Shown piece after piece: positions 16,730-24,747 of a stretch of DNA of 64,000 bases (its first letter is position 1; the number at the start of each line of letters is the position of its first letter). Source of the stretch: Pseudobythopirellula maris. Its GTDB lineage: Bacteria > Planctomycetota > Planctomycetia > Pirellulales > Lacipirellulaceae. The stretch spans positions 322,588 through 386,587 of the forward strand of contig NZ_SJPQ01000002.1 in the NCBI RefSeq assembly GCF_007859945.1, in the 5' to 3' direction. The notes beneath the pieces are model-generated. The model searched no databases, was not told the origin of the DNA, and saw only the letters and a list, made by a program, of their open reading frames with translations. A program made the position numbers and the translations under genes.

Positions 16730-17917
16730 ATGTTCTTCCCTTGCAGCGCCGACGCCCCGATCTACCACTGGCCGTACGCCACGGTGGGGCTGATCGTGGC
16801 GAACGTGGCGGTCTTCGTCGGCATGGTCACCGGTGAGCTAACGCCCGCCGGCCCGTGGGTGCTGATGTACGGCGACGGGCTGCACCCGGCCCAGTGGGTC
16901 GGCGCCCACTTCAGCCATGCCGGCCCCGGCCACCTGTTGTACAACATGGCCTTCCTTTGGGTGTTCGGTCTGATCGTCGAGGGCAAGCTCGGCTGGTGGA
17001 AGTTCCTGTCGCTGTACCTTGGCATCTGCATCATCGAGGGGGCGATCGAACAGCTGGTGATGCTCCCCTTTGGCGCCGTTGGCACGGGATCGCTGGGGGC
17101 CTCTTCGGCGATCTACGGCGTCATGGCGATCGCCATCGTTTGGGCGCCCGCCAATGAGATCAGCTTCTTCTACTTCTTCTGGTTCTACTTCCGTTTCATC
17201 GTGGGAACCTTCGAGGTTCCGGTGGCCATGGTCGCGGCGTTCTACGTCGGCCTCGACATGCTGCTCGCCATGCTTGGGGGCGCCGGCGCCGCGTCGAGCC
17301 TGCTGCACCTGGCCGGGGCGGCGGTTGGCTTCCCGATCGGCGTGGCGATGCTCCACTGGAAGCTGGTCGACTGCGAGGGCTGGGACCTGTTCCACTACCA
17401 GAACCGTGTCGACGAGAACGACCCCAAGCAGGTGCAAAAGAAACTCAAGGCGCTCGACAAACGCAAGAAGAAGAAAGACGACGCCCAGCTCGCCGGCGCC
17501 CTCGAACAGTGGCGCCTCTACCTGAAGAACGGCGCCCCGCTCGCCGCGCTCACGCTCTGCCGGAAGATGCAGGAGGTCGGCCAAGGGCTGGAGCTCGGGG
17601 TCGACGACCTGCGGGCCCTCGTCCGCGGGCTGCACGCCGAGAAGCACTGGGGCGATTCGGCGCCGTACATGGCGCGGCTGATCGAGCTCGACCCCGAGCA
17701 CGCCCCGGCGCTGCGGCTCAAGCTGGCGCAGATCTGCGTGGTCGAACTCAGCCGGCCGGGCCGGGCCCTGGAACTGCTTTCCCAGGTCGACGACGCCCGG
17801 CTGACCCTCGACCAACGCGGCCTGAAGGCGCGGATCGCCCACCGGGCCGCCGAGCTGCAGGGCGAGGGGACCGTCGAGCTCGACGATGGTGCGTGGCAAT
17901 CGCTGGCCCCCTCTTAG
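16730..17917 (+). CDS. Rhomboid intramembrane serine protease with C-terminal helical domain
   Basis: A 395-residue protein: six hydrophobic segments (about 15-220) form the rhomboid core, followed by a charged coiled region (KKLKALDKRKKKKDD) and a TPR-like helical tail. The catalytic serine is probably S125 in GASSAIYG, with the partner histidine near 197 in SLLHLAGAAVG; GHLLYNMAFLWVFG carries the conserved His and Asn. It should cleave membrane proteins. The TAG stop (17915-17917) is the first three bases of a 157-bp mobile element, so the original 3' end may have been slightly different. Confidence 0.85.
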   Translation: MFFPCSADAPIYHWPYATVGLIVANVAVFVGMVTGELTPAGPWVLMYGDGLHPAQWVGAHFSHAGPGHLLYNMAFLWVFGLIVEGKLGWWKFLSLYLGICIIEGAIEQLVMLPFGAVGTGSLGASSAIYGVMAIAIVWAPANEISFFYFFWFYFRFIVGTFEVPVAMVAAFYVGLDMLLAMLGGAGAASSLLHLAGAAVGFPIGVAMLHWKLVDCEGWDLFHYQNRVDENDPKQVQKKLKALDKRKKKKDDAQLAGALEQWRLYLKNGAPLAALTLCRKMQEVGQGLELGVDDLRALVRGLHAEKHWGDSAPYMARLIELDPEHAPALRLKLAQICVVELSRPGRALELLSQVDDARLTLDQRGLKARIAHRAAELQGEGTVELDDGAWQSLAPS

Positions 17918-18071
17918 AGCGGTTTGCTCATAGGTGTAGACGCTCGGCTCGCGATCGGCGTCATGGCTTCGTCAGCCTGCATCGACAATGCACCGCATTG
18001 CCTGCTTCGGCTTCCTCGCCACGCCGCCAATCGCTTCCCCGCTCGTCCACACCAATTCGAATACCGCTCTA
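17915..18071 (+). mobile_element. 157-bp MITE-like element, copy 1
   Basis: Matches 56007-56163 in inverted orientation with two differences in 157 bases. Ends read TAGAGCGGTTTGCTCA and, complemented from the right, TAGAGCGGTATTCGAA; the imperfect terminal repeats extend about 45 bases. TA borders both ends, as expected for a target duplication of IS630/mariner-type transposition. It encodes no transposase, so it would move only with help from a full-length relative. Confidence 0.85.
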
Positions 18072-18247
18072 ACCCTCTATTGGACGAGTCATTAGGGGGC
18101 CCCGCCCTATTTATTGAATATATTTTCAACGACACCAGAACCACCCCCGCCAGCCGCCCGTAACGGGAGTCGAAACCACCAGGCGGCAGACCCGAGCGGC
18201 GGCCTCGGCACCCGCGGCCGCCGCCAACCTCAACACAGGAAACAGAA

Positions 18248-18991
18248 ATGGGTTACGACATCGAGGGAAAGACCGTGCTGGTCACCGGCGCCAACCGCGG
18301 CATCGGCAAGGCGATCGTCGAGGCCGTGCTGGCGCACGGCGCCAAGAAGGTGTACGCGGCGGTCCGCTCGGTCGAGTCGGCCGAGCCGCTCGTCGCCGAG
18401 CATGGCGAGCGGGTCACGCCGGTCGAGATCGACCTGACGAAGCCGGAGACGATCACCGCGGCGGCCGAGGCCGCGAGCGACGTGCAGGTGGTCGTCAACA
18501 ACGCCGGCGTGCTGAAGACCTCGACCGCGCTCGACGCGGACGCCCTGGAGAACCTCGCCTTTGAGTTCGAGGTGAACGTCTACGGCCTGGTGCGCGTGGC
18601 GCAGGCTTTCGCACCGGTCCTCAAGGCGAACGGCGGCGGGGCGTTGGTGCAGCTCAACTCGGTGGCGTCGCTGATGAGCTTCCCGCCCTTCACGACCTAC
18701 TGCGCGAGCAAGGCGGCCTCGTACTCGGTGACGCAGGCGCTCCGCCGGTTGCTCGAAGAGCAAGGCACACAGGTGCTGAGCGTCCACCCCGGCCCGATCG
18801 ACACCGACATGGGCGACAACGCCGGCTTCCACGACATCGCCGAGCCGCCGAGCTTGGTGGGCGAGGGGATCGTCGCGGCGCTCGCCGCGGGCGATTTCCA
18901 TCTCTGGCCCGACTCGATGGCCAAGCAGGTCGGCGAGGCCTACCGCGGTTTCGCCGAGAACGTCGTCGAGGCCGAGCTGGCCGTCGGCTGA
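18248..18991 (+). CDS. Short-chain dehydrogenase/reductase
   Basis: A 247-residue classical SDR. The NAD(P)-binding motif TGANRGIG (13-20), NNAG, and the catalytic Y151-x3-K155 (YCASK) are all present. The family oxidises or reduces alcohol and keto groups; the substrate is not evident. AGGAAACAG before the ATG is the ribosome site. The last bases of this gene, from 18960 through 22 bases past the stop, are repeated at 20402-20455 beyond the next gene, so the 3' end has been involved in a rearrangement. Confidence 0.88.
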   Translation: MGYDIEGKTVLVTGANRGIGKAIVEAVLAHGAKKVYAAVRSVESAEPLVAEHGERVTPVEIDLTKPETITAAAEAASDVQVVVNNAGVLKTSTALDADALENLAFEFEVNVYGLVRVAQAFAPVLKANGGGALVQLNSVASLMSFPPFTTYCASKAASYSVTQALRRLLEEQGTQVLSVHPGPIDTDMGDNAGFHDIAEPPSLVGEGIVAALAAGDFHLWPDSMAKQVGEAYRGFAENVVEAELAVG

Positions 18992-19013
18992 CGGGAGAAG
19001 CGGACAGGATCAC
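18960..19013 (+). repeat. 54-bp direct repeat, copy 1 (3' end of SDR gene)
   Basis: Identical to 20402-20455 except at two positions. It covers the last eleven codons of the short-chain dehydrogenase, including the stop, plus the bases GGGAGAAGCGGACAGGAT downstream. Confidence 0.9.
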
Positions 19014-19088
19014 AGAATCGACAAGAACCAATCAGGTCCAGTCGATGCTTATTAATCTTGTGGTCCTGTCCCTTCGGATCGGAGCGGC

Positions 19089-20219
19089 TCACTCCGAACG
19101 CGCCGCTCGGCGCCCGCCAGGGCCCAGCCGGCGCCCGCCCAGACCCAGCAAGAGCACCGCCGTCGCAAGGCCGCTCGGCTCGGGCACTCCCACATCGGCC
19201 GAAATGGTGAGGACGGGCTCGCCGTCGACGCAGTCGCCGGCGGCGCCCGCATGGGCTTCGATGACGCCGAGATCGACGAATTCGCCATCCGGGTGATGGA
19301 GGATCTCGATCCGTCCGGCGCCGCCGCACCCGCCCATGTTGGGAACCTCGCCGCCGACGCCGCCGCTGGCTTGGATCAGCGAGTTGAGGTCCACGGAGAC
19401 CTCGAATCCGTGCAGCACGATCGCGCCGCCGCTGCCGCCGCCGCCGTCGGCGAAGCCGTTGGCGCCGTCGCCGCCGTTGGCGAGGATCGTCGCCCCCACG
19501 AACCCGAGCGAAGTCTGCGCGCCGATCTCAAGGGCGCCGCCCCCCGCGCCGCCGCCGCCGCCGAGTCGCTGGTTGCTTTGTCCGCCGCCCCCGCCCCCGC
19601 CGCTGCCGGCGAAGAGCAGATCGCGGAGAGGGTCGCCGTAGGGCGCGCCCCCCTCCCGGGTGGTGACGCCGGCGCCGCCTTGCCCTCCCATCGTTCCGAA
19701 TCCTGCTCCCGCGCCCGACCCGACGCCGCTGACCGAGGCGCTGCTGGACCCAGCAACGCCGCGCCCGGGGCCGACGCCGTCTTGTCCGGAACTGAAGGGG
19801 CCACCGTTGCCCCCCCGGCCGCCGCCCGCCACGCCCGAGCCGCCGATGCCCGTGACGACATTCTGGATCGCGTCCAGACCGTTGGCGCCGCTCACGTCGA
19901 TGGTCCCTGCCAAGGTCGCCGAGCCCTGGAACAGCAGCGCCAGGGCGTTGCCGCCGGTGACCGTGATGTTGTCGCCGCTCGCGAGCACGCCGCCGCCGTC
20001 GAACACAAAGACGGCGATGTCGGGCGCGCCGCCCCCTTGAGTGTGCAGAACCCCGCCCGCCGCGCCGCCGAAGGTGAGCGCGTCGGTGTCGATCTCAAAG
20101 CCGCCCGCGGGGAGCGGACCGAGCGACAAGAAATCACCGGGGCGCAGGGGCGTGCCGGGGCACGCATTGCCGAACCCGAAAATGGCAAGAACCGCGGCAA
20201 CCACTGTTTTGTATCGCAT
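19089..20219 (-). CDS. Glycine-rich PEP-CTERM surface protein
   Basis: A 376-residue exported protein. Signal peptide about 1-20, then a long region (95-290) very rich in glycine, with runs such as GAGAGFGTMGGQGGAG, that resembles autotransporter-like or parallel-beta repeats. The sorting signal is VGVPEPSGLATAVLLLGLGG, ending in GGRRAARSE. AGGAG nine bases before the ATG at 20219 supports the start. The gene is flanked by two 54-bp direct repeats derived from the neighbouring dehydrogenase, which suggests insertion of the segment as a block. Confidence 0.82.
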   Translation of the reverse strand: MRYKTVVAAVLAIFGFGNACPGTPLRPGDFLSLGPLPAGGFEIDTDALTFGGAAGGVLHTQGGGAPDIAVFVFDGGGVLASGDNITVTGGNALALLFQGSATLAGTIDVSGANGLDAIQNVVTGIGGSGVAGGGRGGNGGPFSSGQDGVGPGRGVAGSSSASVSGVGSGAGAGFGTMGGQGGAGVTTREGGAPYGDPLRDLLFAGSGGGGGGGQSNQRLGGGGGAGGGALEIGAQTSLGFVGATILANGGDGANGFADGGGGSGGAIVLHGFEVSVDLNSLIQASGGVGGEVPNMGGCGGAGRIEILHHPDGEFVDLGVIEAHAGAAGDCVDGEPVLTISADVGVPEPSGLATAVLLLGLGGRRLGPGGRRAARSE

Positions 20220-20401
20220 CGCGTTGGTCTCCTGTCTCCAAGGGACGTGAGTTCTTCTCGAGATCGCTCGTTGCATTGTTCGACGAGGGGAGGGGCCGAC
20301 TCGTGGGCCTATCCTAATTCGGCGTGCGGCCGGCCGCTACGCTTTTTTAAGCCGATCGGCCGCTCCGAGGCATGCGAATCGCCTGTGGACGTCGTGTATG
20401 C

Positions 20402-20455
20402 ACGTTGTCGAGACCGAGCTGGCCGTCGGCTGACGGGAGAAGCGGACAGGATCAC
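20402..20455 (+). repeat. 54-bp direct repeat, copy 2
   Basis: Second copy of 18960-19013 with two mismatches. It is a displaced dehydrogenase C-terminus with no coding role here. The PEP-CTERM gene lies between the two copies. Confidence 0.9.
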
Positions 20456-20589
20456 GGGATACAAGAGGGTTCGACGGGATGAATAATCCCGTCGATCACT
20501 GCCGAAGCTGGGCTCGGCGCCCGACAGGATCTATAGGGCCCGTCCCGTTAAGATCACGTCGATCCCTTCTTGATCCCGTGATCCTGTCC
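20444..20589. repeat. 17-base inverted repeat pair
   Basis: GGACAGGATCACGGGAT (20444-20460) and its exact complement (20573-20589) enclose about 110 bases. A weaker version of the same pair occurs at 19002-19073, so this is a repeated structural unit. Confidence 0.7.
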
Positions 20590-20597
20590 ATTCGAGC

Positions 20598-21914
20598 CTA
20601 AGCGCTCTCGCGCGGCGCGCCCTCGGCGTGGTTCTCGTCGACGCGTTCGAGTCGCACGCGTTCGATGCGGCGGCGGCGGGCCTCGAGGACCGTCAGCCGC
20701 ACGCTGCCTTGCCACACCAGCGACTCGCCGCTCGTGGGCAGGCGGCCGAACTCGGAGAAGACGAATCCGGCGATCGTGTCGTAGTCTTGCCCCTCGGGCA
20801 GCTCGAGGCCCATCGCCTGGTTGATCTCGTCGACGTGGGCGCGGCCGACCGCCTCGCACACGCCCGGGCCGAGCGTGAGGATCTCGACCTCGACGTCCTC
20901 GTCGTACTCATCGACGATCTCGCCGACGATCTCCTCCAGCGCGTCCTCGATCGTCACCAGGCCCGACACGCCGCCGTACTCGTCGAGCACGATGGCGATG
21001 TGGGTGCGCATCTGCTGGAACATCTCCAACAGGTCGTTGACCTTCTTGGTCTGCGGCACGAAGACCGCCTTGCGGGCCAGCTCGCGGATCGTGCTGCGCG
21101 GCTCGCCCGGGCCCTTGGCCAGTTCGGGCAACAGGTCTTTGACGTAGACCACGCCGAAGATGTCGTCGCGCGACTCGCCGTAGGCCGGCACGCGGGTGTG
21201 GCCGAACTCCGTGATGTCGGTGAGCATCTCGTCCCACGTCATGTCGACGTGGATCATGTGCATGTCGGTCCGCGGCGTCATGATCTCGGCGACGTCGGCG
21301 TCGGCCAGCTCCATGACGCCCTCGATCATCTCGCGGGCGTCCTCCTCGAGGAGCCCCTCGCGGTGCCCCTCGTTGACGATCGTGCGGATCTCTTCTTCGA
21401 GCGTCTCCTCGTTGAGTGAGGTCGGCGTCTTGCCCGCGGCGCGGTGCAGCAGGGCGTCGATCAGATGAGCGATCGACCTGAGGGGCGAGGCGGCCGTGTC
21501 GAGCACGCGCCACATCCACCAGGTGTGGAACAAGAACGAGGCGGCCCCCAGGCGCGAGACCGACCACGGGATCCAGGTCCGCAGCGGGGCCGACGCCAGC
21601 CCGATGACCAGACCGATCAGCAGCACCAGCAGCAAACGGCCGACCGCGCCGCTCTCGCGGAGCCAGTCGTAACCCGAGCAGCCGAGCGCGGCGACACTCA
21701 CCGAGGTGAGCACCACGACCCGGGTCTCGAGCGTGAGGGCGACCTCTTCGTGGCGGGCGAGGATCTCGGAAAAACGGCCCGCGCGGCCTTTGCGGACGCA
21801 GAGCTCGTGCAGATCGTGGCGAGAGAACTCGCGTGCGGAGCGGGCGCCGATCGCCATCAGCGAGGCGAGCGCCATGGTCCCCAGCCCGATCCATAGCAGC
21901 GGGTCGTCGGTCAC
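20598..21914 (-). CDS. CorC/HlyC-type CBS-domain membrane protein
   Basis: A 438-residue CNNM/CorC family protein: N-terminal membrane region (about 1-140), acidic linker, tandem CBS domains (roughly 205-330; VAEIMTPRTDMHMIHVDM and DEYGGVSGLVTIEDALEEIVG), and a C-terminal CorC_HlyC domain (345-425). The family is linked to magnesium and cobalt efflux. Its start codon overlaps the stop of ybeY by four bases (ATGA), so it is translated from the phoH-HD-ybeY operon. This gene order is widely conserved in bacteria. Confidence 0.9.
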   Translation of the reverse strand: MTDDPLLWIGLGTMALASLMAIGARSAREFSRHDLHELCVRKGRAGRFSEILARHEEVALTLETRVVVLTSVSVAALGCSGYDWLRESGAVGRLLLVLLIGLVIGLASAPLRTWIPWSVSRLGAASFLFHTWWMWRVLDTAASPLRSIAHLIDALLHRAAGKTPTSLNEETLEEEIRTIVNEGHREGLLEEDAREMIEGVMELADADVAEIMTPRTDMHMIHVDMTWDEMLTDITEFGHTRVPAYGESRDDIFGVVYVKDLLPELAKGPGEPRSTIRELARKAVFVPQTKKVNDLLEMFQQMRTHIAIVLDEYGGVSGLVTIEDALEEIVGEIVDEYDEDVEVEILTLGPGVCEAVGRAHVDEINQAMGLELPEGQDYDTIAGFVFSEFGRLPTSGESLVWQGSVRLTVLEARRRRIERVRLERVDENHAEGAPRESA

Positions 21915-22408
21915 AGGGGGGGCCCCTCTCCTCGGCTGGGCGTCGCGGCGCCGGCCGCCGATGGCTCGGCGGGGGCTGACGGCAAACGGACGCCGAACCG
22001 CTGCATGTAGCGCGTCTCGGCGGCCCGCATCTCACGCGTTTGATCGTCCGACTTGTCGCCCAGGCCCGCGAGGTGCAGCGCGCCGTGAACGACGTACAGC
22101 AGCAGCTCGTCCTCGGGCGCCATGCCGTACTCGGCGGCGTTGGTGACGGCGGTGTCGGCGCTGACAACGACCTCGCCCTCCAGCCGGCCCGGCGCCTCGT
22201 CGAGGCAGAAGCTGAGCACGTCGGTCGGGTAGTCGTGGTCGAGCGAGCGGCGGTTGAGCTCGTGGATCTCCGGGTCGGTCACCACGGCGATGCTGAGCTC
22301 GCCCTCGCCGTAGCCGGCGTCGACGAGCACGGACCGCGCGGCGTCGGCGAGCCGGGGCTCGTCGATCCGCAACGTCTGCTGCTGGTTCGTTACCGTGATA
22401 TCCATCAT
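21911..22408 (-). CDS. ybeY: YbeY endoribonuclease
   Basis: A 165-residue UPF0054/YbeY protein, a metal-dependent RNase that acts in 16S rRNA maturation and ribosome quality control. The zinc motif region is VVHGALHLAGLGD: H108 and H112 are present, but the third ligand, usually His, is D118. DHDYPTDVLSF is also conserved. The C-terminus has a proline- and alanine-rich extension. It sits between the HD phosphohydrolase (13 bases upstream) and the CorC-like gene (overlap of four bases). Confidence 0.92.
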   Translation of the reverse strand: MMDITVTNQQQTLRIDEPRLADAARSVLVDAGYGEGELSIAVVTDPEIHELNRRSLDHDYPTDVLSFCLDEAPGRLEGEVVVSADTAVTNAAEYGMAPEDELLLYVVHGALHLAGLGDKSDDQTREMRAAETRYMQRFGVRLPSAPAEPSAAGAATPSRGEGPPL

Positions 22409-22421
22409 GGGGGTGCGGGGG

Positions 22422-24686
22422 TCAGGCGGTCACTTGGTCGGGGTACTTCACGCGGCCGTGGTAGACGGCGGTGAGCGACTTGACCAGGCTGTCGCCGATC
22501 TTGCGCAGCTCTTCGAGTGTGAGGTTGCACTCCTCGAACTGGCCGTCGTCGAGCCGCTTGCGGGTGAGGTCTTCGACGAGGCTCTCGATGCGTGCCGGGG
22601 TCGGCTCGACCAGGGTGCGGCTGGCGCTCTCGACCGCGTCGGCGATCATCAGCACGGCGGCCTCCTTGGTCTGCGGCTTGGGGCCGGGGTAGCGGAAGGA
22701 CGACTCGTCGATCTCGCTGTCCCCCTCGCCCTTCTTCGCGGCCGCTTGGCGGTAGAAATACTCGACGAGCGTCGTGCCGTGGTGCTGCTGGATGAAGTCG
22801 ATGATGCACTCGGGCAGGTGGTTCTGCCGGGCGAGGTCGGCGCCGTCTTTCACGTGGGCGATGATCACCAGCGTGCTCATCGCCGGCACGAGCGTGTCGT
22901 GCTGGTTCTGGCCGCTCGACTGGTTCTCGATGAAGTAGCCCGGCTTGAGCATCTTGCCGATGTCGTGAAAGTAAGCCCCCACACGCACCAGCAGGCCGCG
23001 GGCGCCGATCGACTCGGCCGCCGCCTCGGCGAGCGAGGCGACCGTGATCGAGTGGTTGTACGAGCCCGGTGCGCGGCGGATGAGCTCCTGCAAGAGCGGG
23101 TGGGCCGGGTCGCCCAGCTCGATCAGGCTCAGGTCGGTCTGCACGCCGAACACCCGCTCGACCAGCGGGAGCAGACAGGTCATCAGCGAGCCGGCGATCA
23201 CCGACCACAGCGCCATCATCAGCGCCTGCTTGAAGATCAGGTCGTACGGCGCGCCGTCGAGCACGCCGACGCCGACGGTCGTCAAGAACGCGACGAGCGC
23301 CGCCACAAAACCGACCAGCAGCAGCTTGCTGCGCGTGCGGACCGAGTCGAGCACGATGATCGCCCCCGCCGTGGGGGCCAGCATCAGCACGGCGACCGAC
23401 AACTCGTGGTTCGAGGCGACGGCCGACACGAGCGTGAGGGCGGCCGACATCAAGAGCGCGGTCTCTTGCCGGTAAGCGATGGCGATTGTCATTCCGAACA
23501 GCATCAGCGGGATCACCTCGGCGCGCCATTCTTGGCTGCGGGTGAGCATCATCGCGCCGATCGTCAGCAGCACCAGCGTCAGGACCGTGAGCAATCGCGG
23601 CAACTGGGCGACGATCCGCTTGTCGAACCGGCAGACATAGAAACCGCACAGCGTGAACATCGCCAGGTACAACCCGAGCGTGGCGAACGCGCGGTTGATG
23701 CGCGAGCCCCAGCCGCGGCGGGTGACCCACGCCTCGTGCTCGATGTCGAGCAACTCGATCGCGGTCTCGCCGAGCGGCTTGCCCGCCTCGGCGAGCCGGG
23801 CGCCGCGGTCGTAGATCTTGTACTGCTCCTCGACCTCCTCGGCGCGGCGGTCTTGCGATTCGCGGGTCGCCTCGCGGTTGAGCTTGAGGGTGATCGGCAA
23901 CTGGGGCCGCACCCAGGCGAACAGTCGCTGGGCGACCTCGAGGTTGGCCACCTTCTGGTCGAGGGCGTTCTTCAGGTCGTTGCGGGCGTTCTCGACGAGC
24001 ACCTCGCGCACGGGGACGATCGTCTCGAACCCCTCCTTGCCGGAGGTGCGGACGGCGATCCGTTCGGAGTTCGCCTCGGTGGGCTGCGTGTCGAGCAGGC
24101 CCTGACGCACGAGCGGGGCGAAGGCCTCGTCGAGCGCCGCCTGCAGCGCGTTCTGGGCCTCCTCGCCGCCGAGCGCGGCCTTGAACCGCTCGAACTGTTT
24201 GGCCTCTTCCTCCGCCGTGGGCGCGGGGGTCCCCTCGGCGCGGGGCGGGGTGTAGAGCGCCCACATGTTGCGGTCGACCGTCTCGTAGCTCTCGGCGCCG
24301 GCCAGCTCGGTCACCTCGTTGAGCAGCGTCGACTTGAGCTGCAGCAGCTCCATCGGGTCGTGGTCGTATACGGCCTCGGCGAAACGACGCGCCGTGGCGC
24401 GGGCCTCGCGTGTCGCCGCCCGATCGGGCTGCTTGAATTCGACGCGGGCCGTCAGGTCGCGTTTCGGCGCCATGCCGAGGCGGTAGTCGCGCGGCGGTTC
24501 CCAGCCGCGGGTGATCGCCAGCAGGGCGATCGCCGTGAGCAAGCAAAGTGCGAGCCTCACGAGCACGGCGCCGCGCTGCAGGTTCATCCAGGCCGCCTCG
24601 AGCGGGCCGGGGGGTAGCTCGACCGTCGCGACACGCTGGCTGCGTGTGCGTCGGGGGGCGGGCGGGTTGTTGGTTGGTGCGGCCAC
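22422..24686 (-). CDS. 7TM-HD (PgpH-like) cyclic-dinucleotide phosphohydrolase
   Basis: A 754-residue membrane protein: one N-terminal membrane helix (about 38-60), an extracytoplasmic 7TMR-HDED domain (65-330), seven membrane helices (335-530), and a cytoplasmic HD domain (540-740). The HDIG motif is YFHDIGK near residue 575, followed by HDTLVPAMSTLVIIAHV and QQHHGTTLVEYFY. PgpH proteins of this design hydrolyse cyclic di-AMP; that activity is inferred. The start is a GTG at 24686 without a clear ribosome site; M34 is an alternative. Confidence 0.9.
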   Translation of the reverse strand: MAAPTNNPPAPRRTRSQRVATVELPPGPLEAAWMNLQRGAVLVRLALCLLTAIALLAITRGWEPPRDYRLGMAPKRDLTARVEFKQPDRAATREARATARRFAEAVYDHDPMELLQLKSTLLNEVTELAGAESYETVDRNMWALYTPPRAEGTPAPTAEEEAKQFERFKAALGGEEAQNALQAALDEAFAPLVRQGLLDTQPTEANSERIAVRTSGKEGFETIVPVREVLVENARNDLKNALDQKVANLEVAQRLFAWVRPQLPITLKLNREATRESQDRRAEEVEEQYKIYDRGARLAEAGKPLGETAIELLDIEHEAWVTRRGWGSRINRAFATLGLYLAMFTLCGFYVCRFDKRIVAQLPRLLTVLTLVLLTIGAMMLTRSQEWRAEVIPLMLFGMTIAIAYRQETALLMSAALTLVSAVASNHELSVAVLMLAPTAGAIIVLDSVRTRSKLLLVGFVAALVAFLTTVGVGVLDGAPYDLIFKQALMMALWSVIAGSLMTCLLPLVERVFGVQTDLSLIELGDPAHPLLQELIRRAPGSYNHSITVASLAEAAAESIGARGLLVRVGAYFHDIGKMLKPGYFIENQSSGQNQHDTLVPAMSTLVIIAHVKDGADLARQNHLPECIIDFIQQHHGTTLVEYFYRQAAAKKGEGDSEIDESSFRYPGPKPQTKEAAVLMIADAVESASRTLVEPTPARIESLVEDLTRKRLDDGQFEECNLTLEELRKIGDSLVKSLTAVYHGRVKYPDQVTA

Positions 24687-24707
24687 GCGGCTCTGGTTGG
24701 TTCCCGT

Positions 24708-24747
24708 TGTACCTGGCTTATCCCTGTTGTACCTGGCTTATCCCTGT
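24708..24747 (-). repeat. 20-bp perfect tandem duplication at phoH stop
   Basis: Two exact copies of TGTACCTGGCTTATCCCTGT (24708-24727 and 24728-24747) stand head to tail. The minus-strand phoH stop codon (24738-24740) is in the copy nearest the gene. Confidence 0.9.

Larger units (their letters stand above)
20220..20597. other. Intergenic spacer with repeat and hairpins
   Basis: Holds the second 54-bp direct repeat, the hairpin CGACGGGAT-GAATA-ATCCCGTCG (20472-20494) and a 17-base inverted repeat. The hairpins lie past the stop of the CorC-like gene and could end its transcript. No gene is seen. Confidence 0.6.

Noticed and set aside
17915-18071. Short open frames inside the 157-bp element as a transposase
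   Set aside because: The frames are under 80 codons, differ between copies and carry no transposase motif; the inverted ends explain the element better.
19251-20486. A 411-codon plus-strand frame rich in Ala and Gly
   Set aside because: Antisense to the glycine-rich PEP-CTERM gene; the bias comes from the reverse complement of GGN codons.
22395-24617. A 740-codon open frame on the plus strand
   Set aside because: It lies opposite the 7TM-HD phosphohydrolase; the translation is rich in R, H, D, Q and E and has no family motif. GC-rich antisense shadow.
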